Shown one piece after another: positions 41,014-49,168 of a stretch of DNA of 64,000 bases. Position 1 is the first letter of the stretch; each line of letters starts with the position of its first letter. Both the position numbers and the translations under genes were made by a program. The DNA comes from Pseudomonas mosselii (GTDB lineage Bacteria > Pseudomonadota > Gammaproteobacteria > Pseudomonadales > Pseudomonadaceae), in the NCBI RefSeq assembly GCF_005796105.1, contig NZ_VAUO01000002.1, positions 496,001 through 560,000 of the forward strand, written 5' to 3'. The notes beneath the pieces are model-generated. The model worked only from the letters and a program-made list of their open reading frames with translations. It made no database searches and was not told the origin of the DNA.

Positions 41014-42468
41014 TTATTCCACTGAGCGCGGCAGGTACAGGGTCACCCGCAAGCCCCCTTCACGCAGGTTGAGCAAACTCACCTCGCCGCCGTGGCTGTG
41101 CGCGATGTTACGCGCGATACCGAGCCCCAACCCGTAGCCCTGCTGTTGTCCGGCCAGACGAAAATGCGGCTCGAACACCTGCTCAAGACGCTGTTCCGGC
41201 ACTCCCGGCCCCTGATCGTCGACCTGCAGCACGAAGCTCTGCGGGCTGTCGATGATGCGCAAGCGCGCGCGTTCACCGTACTTGATGGCGTTATCGATCA
41301 AGTTGCCGATGCAGCGGCGCAGGGCTAGCGACTTGCCCGGATACGGCGCCAGCGCCGAGCCCTCGACAGTGATGCGGCCATCCTCCAGGTACGGTTCGGC
41401 AAGCATGTGCAGGACCTGGTTGAGGTCGATCGGCTCGATGTTTTCGTGGATGTCGGTGTCCTTCACGCATTGCAGCGCACCCTTGACCAGCAACTCCAAC
41501 TCGTCGAGGTCGCGGCTGAAACGCGCTTGCAACTGCTCATCCTCCAGCAGCTCGACGCGCAGGCGCAGACGCGTGATCGGCGTGCGCAAGTCGTGGGAAA
41601 TCGCGCTGAACAGCTGGGCGCGCTCGGTGAGATAGCGGCTGATGCGCTCGCGCATGCTGTTGAAAGCCCGCCCGACATCCTCCACCTCGCTGCCACCGCC
41701 CTCGGCCACCGGCGCCACGTTGGCGCCCAGCGACATCTCTCGCGCCGCACGGGCCAGGCGCTTGAGCGGCCGGCTCTGCCAGTGCACCAGCAGGCCGATG
41801 AACACCAGCAGCATCGCCGTGGTCAGGGCGATGAAGCCGATTTGCTGGCGTGGCAGGCGCTCGGTCTCCAGGCTGGTGTAGGGCTCGGGCAACAGCGAAG
41901 CGATGTACAGCCACTCGCCCTCGCCCAGGCGGATCTGGGTAACCAGTACCGGCGGGTTGAGCGGTTCCAGGGTCAACGAATAATGCGCCCACGAACGCGG
42001 CAGTTCGTCGAGCTTCAGGCCGCTATTGAAAATCCTCAGGTCATCGGGCCGCACGAACGCCACATCCACCTCGACCTGTGACCCCAAGCGCTCATGCAGC
42101 ACCTGCTCGAACACCGCGATCACCGCCTGCTTGCGCGGGGTGACCGGCAACACCGGCATGTCCAGGGGCTTGACGTTGAGCGACACGAAAAACCGCGTGC
42201 CGCCCATGCTGCGCAACTGGTCCAGCACCATGGGCCGGTAGGCGACCGGCAGCGAGCGAAAGTAGCTGACGCTGGCGCTCATCGAGTGGGCCAGGCTGCT
42301 GGCACTGGCACGTAGGCCCTGCAACTGGCTGGCACGCAGTTGCGCGACCCAGATCAGGCTCGACAGGCCTTGGGCCAACACCACCACCAGCAGGGTGAGC
42401 AGCAGCATGCGCCCCAATAGCGAGCGTGGCAGCAGACGCCGGCGCCGCTCGCTAGACCGGGCAGACAT
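41014..42468 (-). CDS. gtrS: Sensor histidine kinase of the glucose two-component system
   Basis: 484 residues: TM1 (about 20-40), periplasmic sensor domain, TM2, HAMP, HisKA with H292 in ISHDLRTPI, then HATPase_c with DQGPGVP and GYGLGLGIA. In P. aeruginosa GtrS senses 2-ketogluconate and 6-phosphogluconate and phosphorylates GltR. The start (MSARSSERRRRLL) overlaps the gltR stop by 17 nt. Confidence 0.92.
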   Translation of the reverse strand: MSARSSERRRRLLPRSLLGRMLLLTLLVVVLAQGLSSLIWVAQLRASQLQGLRASASSLAHSMSASVSYFRSLPVAYRPMVLDQLRSMGGTRFFVSLNVKPLDMPVLPVTPRKQAVIAVFEQVLHERLGSQVEVDVAFVRPDDLRIFNSGLKLDELPRSWAHYSLTLEPLNPPVLVTQIRLGEGEWLYIASLLPEPYTSLETERLPRQQIGFIALTTAMLLVFIGLLVHWQSRPLKRLARAAREMSLGANVAPVAEGGGSEVEDVGRAFNSMRERISRYLTERAQLFSAISHDLRTPITRLRLRVELLEDEQLQARFSRDLDELELLVKGALQCVKDTDIHENIEPIDLNQVLHMLAEPYLEDGRITVEGSALAPYPGKSLALRRCIGNLIDNAIKYGERARLRIIDSPQSFVLQVDDQGPGVPEQRLEQVFEPHFRLAGQQQGYGLGLGIARNIAHSHGGEVSLLNLREGGLRVTLYLPRSVE

Positions 42469-43174
42469 GCGCCGCCAACAGGTAGCCGCTGCCACGCACG
42501 GTACGGATCAGCCGCGGCGGTTTGTCGGTGTCACGCAGGCGCTGGCGCAGACGGCTGACCGCCATGTCGACGATGCGGTCCAGCGGCATCGGCTCGCGCC
42601 CACGGGTGGCGTTGCCGATGGTGTCACGGTCAAGAATCTGCTGAGGGTGGTCGAGGAACAGCTTGAGCAAGGCAAAGTCCGCACCGCTCAGGATCACCTC
42701 TTCACCGTCGCGGTGGAACAGTCGGTGGCTGACCGTGTCCAGGCGCCAGTCATCGAAGGCCAGCACGGCACTGGGAGATGCGACCTGGGTAAAATCGGCG
42801 CGACGTAGCAACGCCTTGATCCGCGCCTGCAATTCGCGCGGGCTGAAGGGTTTGCCGAGGTAGTCATCGGCGCCCAGTTCAAGGCCGATGATCCGATCCG
42901 CTTCATCGGAGCTGGCGGTGAGCATGATGATCGGCACCTGCGCCTGACGCGGATGCTGGCGCACCCATCGGCACAGGCTGAAGCCGTCCTCGTCAGGCAG
43001 CATCACATCGAGGATCACCAGGTCGTAAGGTGCTGCTTCCAGAGCACGGCGAAACCCCTGGCCATCGGGTTCGGCGTGCACGTGCAGGCCACAGCGGCTG
43101 AGGTAGGTCTGCAAAAGTTCGCGAATATCCTGGTCGTCGTCGACCATCAGGATCGATTTACCGGCAGTGCTCAC
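42452..43174 (-). CDS. gltR: Response regulator of the glucose two-component system
   Basis: 240 residues, OmpR type: receiver with acidic pocket D12-D14, phospho-acceptor D56 in ILDVMLP and K in GKPFSP; C-terminal winged helix (RTVRGSGYLL). The start codon is GTG (43174) with AAGGA about 6 nt upstream. Controls glucose transport genes (oprB, gts). Upstream of gtrS, downstream of glk. Confidence 0.93.
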   Translation of the reverse strand: MSTAGKSILMVDDDQDIRELLQTYLSRCGLHVHAEPDGQGFRRALEAAPYDLVILDVMLPDEDGFSLCRWVRQHPRQAQVPIIMLTASSDEADRIIGLELGADDYLGKPFSPRELQARIKALLRRADFTQVASPSAVLAFDDWRLDTVSHRLFHRDGEEVILSGADFALLKLFLDHPQQILDRDTIGNATRGREPMPLDRIVDMAVSRLRQRLRDTDKPPRLIRTVRGSGYLLAAHVCPV

Positions 43175-43245
43175 AATGGTCCTTCCTTTGGTCTGTCGCA
43201 GATCTTAATGCCTGCTGTACTAGGGCTGCCATGCAGCCCTGGCGA

Positions 43246-44205
43246 TCAGTGATCCAGCGCCTGCTGCAACGCCACCCCGGCCCCCAACAACCCGGAAAAT
43301 TCAGCGGTAACCAGCCATACCGGCACCCCGGCAAAATAGCCACTCATGCAGCCTTTTTCGGCGAAGCTTGCTGCAAAACCGCTGCTGAGGAACAGTTCGG
43401 CAAAACGCGGAATCACCCCACCGACGATATAGACCCCACCGCGCGCGCCCAGGGTGAGCACATTGTTGCCCGCCACCCGCCCGAGGAAACGGCAGAACTG
43501 CTCGATCACCGCCAGCGCCTGGGGCTCGTTCGCCAGGGCCGCATCGGTGATCTGCGCCGGGGTCTTGTGAATCGGGTGATGACCGTCCAGCGCACACAGG
43601 GCCTGATACAAGCGCACCAAGCCGCCGCCGCTGAGCACGGTCTCGGCACTGACATGGCCGATCTGGCGATGAATGTGCTGGTGGATCGCGGCCTCGCGGG
43701 CATTACCCACCGGCAGGTCAACATGCCCGCCCTCGCCGGGTAGCGCCATCCAGCGTTGTTCGCCCAGGCGCAGCAGGCTGCCCACCCCCAAGCCGGTGCC
43801 CGGGCCGATCACCAGCGCCGGGCGTGCCGGATCGGCCTGGCCTGGGCACACTTCGCGGTACTCGCCCGCGTCCAGGCGGGTCATGCCCAGGGCCATGGCG
43901 GTGAAATCGTTGATCAGCAGCAGCTGCTGTACCTGCAATGCCTGGCAGAACGCCGTGCGGCTCAGGCGCCAGTGGTTGTTGGTGAAACGGAACTCATCGC
44001 CCTCCACCGGCCCCGCCACCGCCAGGCATACTGCCGCCAGGCCGCCGCGGCTGATGTGCTGGTCGGCCAGATACGCCTCGATGGCCTGCTCGGGGCTGGT
44101 GTAGTCGGCGGTGGCGAACACCTGCACCGCCTCCAGCCGGTTGTCCCGCCAAAGGGCGAAGCGGGCATTGGTCCCGCCGATATCTCCGACCAGCAAAGCC
44201 TTCAT
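43246..44205 (-). CDS. glk: Glucokinase
   Basis: 319 residues of the bacterial ROK-unrelated Glk family: [10 protein letters not shown] at the N-terminus binds phosphate, with FTNNHWRLS and [11 protein letters not shown] around the sugar-binding site. Phosphorylates glucose delivered by Gts. Its ATG overlaps the edd stop (ATGA); the extended upstream frame would run into edd. Confidence 0.95.
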   Translation of the reverse strand: MKALLVGDIGGTNARFALWRDNRLEAVQVFATADYTSPEQAIEAYLADQHISRGGLAAVCLAVAGPVEGDEFRFTNNHWRLSRTAFCQALQVQQLLLINDFTAMALGMTRLDAGEYREVCPGQADPARPALVIGPGTGLGVGSLLRLGEQRWMALPGEGGHVDLPVGNAREAAIHQHIHRQIGHVSAETVLSGGGLVRLYQALCALDGHHPIHKTPAQITDAALANEPQALAVIEQFCRFLGRVAGNNVLTLGARGGVYIVGGVIPRFAELFLSSGFAASFAEKGCMSGYFAGVPVWLVTAEFSGLLGAGVALQQALDH

Positions 44206-46028
44206 TCGAGGGTCTCCAACGCCGAGGTGAAGGCGCTCGCGCCCTTTTCCGCCGGACTGAACGCCACACGCATGAAGCCGAACAGCTCGCGCCCGCACCC
44301 CAGGTCGTTCCCTGTAGGCGGGGTGGGCAGCTCACGGCTGGCCAGCTCTTCGGCCGAGACCATGACCCGCAGCGTGCCTTCGACACCATCGACACGCACG
44401 ATATCACCATCGCGCACACGTGCCAGCGGCCCACCGTCGAAAGCTTCCGGGCAGACGTGGATGGCCGCCGGGATCTTGCCCGAGGCACCCGACATGCGCC
44501 CGTCGGTGACCAGCGCCACCTTGAAACCGCGGTCTTGCAGCACACCGAGGAACGGCGTGAGCTTGTGCAGCTCGGGCATACCGTTGCAGCGCGGTCCCTG
44601 GAAGCGCACCACCGCAACGAAGTCGCGCTCCAGCTCGCCGGCCTTGAACGCATCGGCCAGCGACTGCTGGTCGTGGAACACCCGTGCCGGGGCCTCTACG
44701 ACTCGGTGCTCCAGTGCCACGGCAGACACTTTCATCACCCCGCGCCCCAGGTTGCCTTCCATCACCCGCAGTCCACCTTCGACCGAGAAAGGCCGCGCCA
44801 CCGGGCGCAAGATGTTTTCGTCCAAGCTCTGGGTCGGGCCTTCGCGCCATACCAGCTGGCCGTCGTCGAGGAACGGCTCCTGGGTGTAGCGGCGCAGCCC
44901 AGGGCCGGCCACGGTATTGACGTCCTCGTGCAACAGCCCGGCGTCGAGCAGCTCGCGAATGAGCAACGCCATGCCACCGCAGGCCTGGAAGTGGTTGATG
45001 TCGGCTTTGCCGTTGGGGTAGACGTGGGACAGTGTCGGCACCACTTCGGAGAGGTCGGCCATGTCTTGCCAGGTAAGCTGGATGCCGGCGGCCTGCGCGA
45101 TGGCCGGTAGGTGCAGGGTGTGGTTGGTCGAACCGCCCGTGGCGTGCAGTGCGACCACGGCGTTGACCAAGGCTTTTTCGTCGACGATCTCGCCAATTGG
45201 CATGAAGCTGCCGCTGGCCTTGGTCATGCGCGTGACTTGGCGCGCCGCTTCGGCGGTCAGCGCATCACGCAACGGTGTGTACGGATTGACGAACGAGGCT
45301 CCCGGCAAATGCAGGCCCATCACCTCGGTCACCAGTTGGTTGGTGTTGGCGGTGCCGTAGAACGTGCAGGTGCCGGGGCTGTGGTAGCTCTTCATTTCCG
45401 ACTCGAGCAGTTGCTCACGGGTGGCCTTGCCCTCGGCATAGCGCTGCCGTACGTCGGCCTTCTCTTTGTTGGAAATGCCCGAGACCATCGGCCCGCCAGG
45501 CACGAACACGGTCGGCAGGTGACCAAAGCGCAGCGCGCCCATCATCAGGCCAGGGACGATCTTGTCGCAGATGCCGAGCATCAGCGCACCGTCGAACATG
45601 TTATGCGACAGGGCGATGGCGGTGGACATGGCGATCACTTCACGGCTGGCGATGGCCAGCTCCATACCCGGCTCGCCCTGGGTCACGCCGTCGCACATGG
45701 CTGGCACGCCCCCGGCGAACTGGCCGACCGAGCCGACTTCGCGCAGCGCCTGCTTGATCTGGTCCGGGAAATGCACATAGGGCTGGTGCGCCGAGAGCAT
45801 GTCGTTATAGGCCGAGACGATGGCCACGTTGGCGGCGTTCATCAGGCGCAAGGTCTGCTTGTCCTCGCCGCCGCAGCCGGCCACGCCATGGGCGAAGTTG
45901 GCGCATTGCAGGCTGGCGCGCATGGGGCCGTCACTGGCCGCGCCACGGATCAGCTCAAGGTAGCGTTCACGGGTGCGGCGGCTGCGGGCGATCAGCCGTT
46001 CGGTGACCTCAAGGATGCGCGGGTGCAT
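44202..46028 (-). CDS. edd: Phosphogluconate dehydratase
   Basis: Dehydrates 6-phosphogluconate to KDPG. 608 residues, IlvD/Edd family with Fe-S cluster cysteines ([20 protein letters not shown]) and the C-terminal [14 protein letters not shown]. First gene of edd-glk-gltR-gtrS; a perfect HexR site lies 120 bp upstream. Confidence 0.96.
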   Translation of the reverse strand: MHPRILEVTERLIARSRRTRERYLELIRGAASDGPMRASLQCANFAHGVAGCGGEDKQTLRLMNAANVAIVSAYNDMLSAHQPYVHFPDQIKQALREVGSVGQFAGGVPAMCDGVTQGEPGMELAIASREVIAMSTAIALSHNMFDGALMLGICDKIVPGLMMGALRFGHLPTVFVPGGPMVSGISNKEKADVRQRYAEGKATREQLLESEMKSYHSPGTCTFYGTANTNQLVTEVMGLHLPGASFVNPYTPLRDALTAEAARQVTRMTKASGSFMPIGEIVDEKALVNAVVALHATGGSTNHTLHLPAIAQAAGIQLTWQDMADLSEVVPTLSHVYPNGKADINHFQACGGMALLIRELLDAGLLHEDVNTVAGPGLRRYTQEPFLDDGQLVWREGPTQSLDENILRPVARPFSVEGGLRVMEGNLGRGVMKVSAVALEHRVVEAPARVFHDQQSLADAFKAGELERDFVAVVRFQGPRCNGMPELHKLTPFLGVLQDRGFKVALVTDGRMSGASGKIPAAIHVCPEAFDGGPLARVRDGDIVRVDGVEGTLRVMVSAEELASRELPTPPTGNDLGCGRELFGFMRVAFSPAEKGASAFTSALETLE

Positions 46029-46147
46029 GTACTGGACTCCAGGCTAACGGTAAGGGTGGCTTGCGGCATTTCCCCTCCAAACGATTGCGGCCTAGGCTCA
46101 TGTGAAGGGCGCTGAGGGCAAGCGTGGAGCGGCTTTCCGACCACTCG

Positions 46148-46162
46148 TTGTAGATTTAACAA
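46148..46162. promoter_or_regulatory. HexR operator between edd and gap
   Basis: TTGTAGATTTAACAA matches TTGT-N7-ACAA exactly. It lies on the edd side of the divergent promoter region. Confidence 0.75.
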
Positions 46163-46182
46163 AATACTGCCACTAAAAAGGC

Positions 46183-46210
46183 TTGTTTTCTATCCGACAG
46201 TGAATAATCT
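46183..46210 (+). promoter_or_regulatory. Candidate sigma-70 promoter of gap
   Basis: TTGTTT, 16-nt spacer, TAATCT; the start point would fall near 46217, inside the palindrome at 46210-46227. Confidence 0.5.
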
Positions 46211-46227
46211 TGTAATTCCAATAACAA
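46210..46227. promoter_or_regulatory. Second HexR-like palindrome, over the gap start point
   Basis: TTGTAATTCCAATAACAA: near-perfect 18-nt palindrome with TTGT and ACAA ends, but with 10 nt between them rather than 7-8. Confidence 0.55.
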
Positions 46228-46289
46228 AACCGTTTCAGTGAAGCTGCTCTTTGTGCCACAGGCTTCACCCGACTGCCAGAGGTAACGCC

Positions 46290-47291
46290 ATGACCCTTCG
46301 CATCGCCATCAATGGATTCGGCCGTATCGGGCGCAATGTCCTGCGCGCACTGTACACGCAAGGCTATCGTCAGGACCTGCAGGTCGTCGCCATCAACGAC
46401 CTGGGCGACAGCACGATGAACGCCCACTTGCTCAAGTACGACAGCGTCCACGGTATATTCGACGCCAACGTCGAGGCCGACCATGAAAGCCTCACCGTCA
46501 ATGGCGATAGAATCGCCGTCAGCGCCATTCGCAACCCGGCCGAGCTGCCCTGGAAGGCCCTGGCGATCGATGTGGTGTTCGAGTGCACGGGCTTGTTCAC
46601 CGAGCGCGCCAAGGCAGCCGCACACCTGAGCGCAGGCGCGGGCAAGGTGATCATCAGCGCACCGGCCAAAGGCGCCGACGCAACGGTGGTGTATGGGGTC
46701 AACCATGACGTGCTGCGCGCCTCGCATCAGGTCATCTCCAACGCCTCATGCACCACCAACTGCCTGGCGCCCGTGGCCCAGGTGCTGCACCGCGAGTTCG
46801 GCATCGAACAAGGCTTGATGACCACCATCCACGCCTATACCAACGACCAGGTGCTTACCGACGTCTACCACGGCGACCCCTACCGCGCCCGCTCGGCCAC
46901 CCAATCCATGATCCCCAGCAAGACCGGCGCGGCCGAAGCGGTAGGGCTGGTGCTGCCGGAGCTGGCCGGCAAGCTGACCGGCATGGCGGTGCGCGTACCG
47001 GTGATCAACGTGTCGCTGGTGGACCTGACGGTCAATCTCAAGCGTGAGGTGTCCGCCGAGGCGGTCAACCAGGCGTTCCTCGAGGCCAGCCGCCACTCGC
47101 CGGTGCTCGGTTACAACGCCCTGCCACTGGTGTCGTGCGACTTCAATCACAATCCGCTGTCGTCGATCTTCGACGCCAACCACACCCGCGCCAACGGGCG
47201 CATGCTCAAGGTGCTGGCCTGGTACGACAACGAGTGGGGCTTCTCCAACCGCATGCTGGACAGCTGCCTGGCACTGTTGCGCGCCAAGTAA
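46290..47291 (+). CDS. gap: Glyceraldehyde-3-phosphate dehydrogenase, type I
   Basis: 333 residues: NAD-binding [14 protein letters not shown] and catalytic C154 in SNASCTTNC. The ATG at 46290 follows AGAGGT. The HexR-controlled gap adjacent to edd serves the Entner-Doudoroff pathway, using the triose phosphate from Eda. Confidence 0.95.
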   Translation: MTLRIAINGFGRIGRNVLRALYTQGYRQDLQVVAINDLGDSTMNAHLLKYDSVHGIFDANVEADHESLTVNGDRIAVSAIRNPAELPWKALAIDVVFECTGLFTERAKAAAHLSAGAGKVIISAPAKGADATVVYGVNHDVLRASHQVISNASCTTNCLAPVAQVLHREFGIEQGLMTTIHAYTNDQVLTDVYHGDPYRARSATQSMIPSKTGAAEAVGLVLPELAGKLTGMAVRVPVINVSLVDLTVNLKREVSAEAVNQAFLEASRHSPVLGYNALPLVSCDFNHNPLSSIFDANHTRANGRMLKVLAWYDNEWGFSNRMLDSCLALLRAK

Positions 47292-47332
47292 CAGGGCGCT
47301 TGAACATCATGCGACTGACTTGAATATTGCCG

Positions 47333-47349
47333 GGGCCGCCCTGCGGCCC
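47333..47349. repeat. GC hairpin after gap, REP-like
   Basis: GGGCCGC, 3-nt loop, GCGGCCC, followed by REP-like GTCCCGGCAAGCCC. No T-run, so a Rho-independent terminator is doubtful. Confidence 0.4.
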
Positions 47350-47427
47350 GTTGCGGCGTCCCGGCAAGCCCCTGCACAGCCCAATCTTTACCTGACGGTG
47401 ACATTTGCGCGCTTGACCTTGAGCATT

Positions 47428-47446
47428 AATGATAAGCATTATCATT
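47428..47446. promoter_or_regulatory. Fur box upstream of the FecI-like sigma gene
   Basis: AATGATAAGCATTATCATT, a near-palindromic 19-mer close to the Fur consensus, 27 nt upstream of the sigma factor start. Iron-replete repression is expected. Confidence 0.85.
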
Positions 47447-47472
47447 CTCTTCTCAGTCCACCAGGTTTCTTC

Positions 47473-47985
47473 GTGAGTCAGTCCCGGTTCAATTCCGTCT
47501 TCCTCAACCAGCGCCTGAGCCTGCTGCGCACGCTGCAGCGCATGGTGGGCAACCCGAGCACCGCCGAGGACCTGTTGCAGGAGACCTACCTGCGGGTCAC
47601 CCGTGCCTTGGGCGAACGCCCCATCGAGCACCTCGAACCGTTCGTTTTCCAGACCGCACGCAACCTCGCCCTGGACCATCTGCGCGCCCGTCGGGTGCAA
47701 GCGCGCACCTTGGTCGACGATGTACCCGAGCAGGTCCTGCACAACGTCGCGGCGCCTGTGGGCAACAGTGAGGACGCAGCCCACGCCGAGCAGTTGCTCA
47801 GGCACTTGAGCGCAAGTCTTGGCCAGTTGACCGAACGCCAGCAACGCATCTTCATCCAGAGCCGCTTGCACGGCGCCAGCTACCTGGAAATCGCCGAACA
47901 ACTGCAAGTCTCGGCAAGCACGGTGCAAAAGGAATTGAAACTGATCATGGCCATTTGCATGGGCGTGGCCGATCGTCACCAGTGA
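47473..47985 (+). CDS. FecI-type ECF sigma factor
   Basis: 170 residues from a GTG start (protein MSQSRFNSVFL). Region 2: TAEDLLQETYLRVTRA and FVFQTARNLALDHLRAR. Region 4: LTERQQRIFIQSRL and SASTVQKELKLIM. Initiates transcription of the downstream heme receptor gene when FecR signals. Preceded by a Fur box. Longer open frames reaching back into gap are not real. Confidence 0.9.
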   Translation: MSQSRFNSVFLNQRLSLLRTLQRMVGNPSTAEDLLQETYLRVTRALGERPIEHLEPFVFQTARNLALDHLRARRVQARTLVDDVPEQVLHNVAAPVGNSEDAAHAEQLLRHLSASLGQLTERQQRIFIQSRLHGASYLEIAEQLQVSASTVQKELKLIMAICMGVADRHQ

Positions 47986-48075
47986 CTCGGCAACTGGCCG
48001 CGACGGCGCGCAAAGCCCTTGCCTTGCACCGGGCCAGCGCTGATCATGCGCAAGAAATCGCCCCAAGGACTCCCC

Positions 48076-49038
48076 GTGACCGACCTGCCCTCCTCGCGCC
48101 CGACACCCGCCGAGCCTGACGCCCGCGCTCGTGCTCGCGAAGAGGCGATGGACTGGCTGATCCGCCTGCAATGCGCCAGCGCGCAGGACACCGCAGCCTT
48201 CGAACAGTGGCTGGGCGCGGCTGCGCAAAACGCCGAGGCGTATATCGAAGTCGAGGCGCTGTGGAACGGGGCAGCGTTGCGCCATACCGCCAGCACCCTG
48301 CACGTGGTCCGCCGCCGCTCCCTGGGCGGGCGCCTGCGCAGCCACTGGAAACCCCTGGCCACCGCCGCCGTGCTGCTGGTCGGGCTGTTCACCTTCGGCA
48401 ACCTGCCGGTGCGCCTGCAAGCCGACCACCTGACCGTGGTCGGCGAGCGCCAGCGCCTGGAGCTGAACAGCGGCGCCAAGGTGCTGCTCAACACCAACTC
48501 GGCGTTCGCCAGCGATGTGCGCGATGGGCACCAGGTTGCCCGGCTGCTGCAGGGCGAGGCGTATTTCCAGGTCGCTGGCAGCGACCACACGCCGCTGGAG
48601 GTCCAGGCCGGCCCCCTGCGCGCCAGCGTGCGCGACACCGATTTTGCCGTGCGCTACCTGGACGGCGAGGCACAAGTGCGGGTGCAGCGCGGCGATGTCG
48701 ATGTCCTAGCCGCCACCGACCAGCGCATCCGCCTCAGCGCAGGCGAGAGCATCAGCCTAGGCCCCAAGGGCTTTGGCCCACGTCAACGCCCGGACCTGCG
48801 CCAGGACCTGGCCTGGATCGACGGCCGCCTGGTATTCGAGAACTGTCCGTTGAGCCAGGTCCTGGCCGAAGTCCGCCGTTACTACCCCGGCTGGATCATC
48901 AACCGCAACACCGCCCTCGAACAGGTTGCAGTCACCGGTAACTACCGCCTGGATCAACCCCTGGAGACGCTACGCGCGCTGGCGCACATCACCTCCGCGC
49001 AGCTACACGAGTACCCCGCCCTGGTCATCCTGAACTGA
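48076..49038 (+). CDS. FecR-type anti-sigma/sensor protein
   Basis: 320 residues: N-terminal cytoplasmic FecR-N (DUF4880-like, DWLIRLQ and AAFEQWLG), one transmembrane segment (about residues 93-112), and a periplasmic FecR domain with a short C-terminal STN-like part. The GTG at 48076 has AAGGA 6 nt upstream; the ATG at 48046 has none. Couples the receptor's loaded state to the FecI-like sigma factor. Confidence 0.88.
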   Translation: MTDLPSSRPTPAEPDARARAREEAMDWLIRLQCASAQDTAAFEQWLGAAAQNAEAYIEVEALWNGAALRHTASTLHVVRRRSLGGRLRSHWKPLATAAVLLVGLFTFGNLPVRLQADHLTVVGERQRLELNSGAKVLLNTNSAFASDVRDGHQVARLLQGEAYFQVAGSDHTPLEVQAGPLRASVRDTDFAVRYLDGEAQVRVQRGDVDVLAATDQRIRLSAGESISLGPKGFGPRQRPDLRQDLAWIDGRLVFENCPLSQVLAEVRRYYPGWIINRNTALEQVAVTGNYRLDQPLETLRALAHITSAQLHEYPALVILN

Positions 49039-49168
49039 CCGACAGTTTTTTTACGCGAATCGCACACCCCATCCGTCTCGTTATAGCCAATACGATTGAT
49101 TCTCGTTCGAAACTTCGAAACCGAGAACAGCCACTGCCTATAACCTTGCGCGACAGGGAGCGCTTTCG

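Noticed and set aside
47044..47985. Sigma factor read as a 313-residue protein starting inside gap
   Set aside because: The extra N-terminus is out of frame with gap and unlike any sigma factor; the GTG at 47473, downstream of the Fur box, gives the usual length.
49039..49168. FecI-dependent promoter before the heme receptor gene
   Set aside because: A T-rich tract and CGTC are present, but I cannot align them to a reliable iron-starvation sigma consensus.
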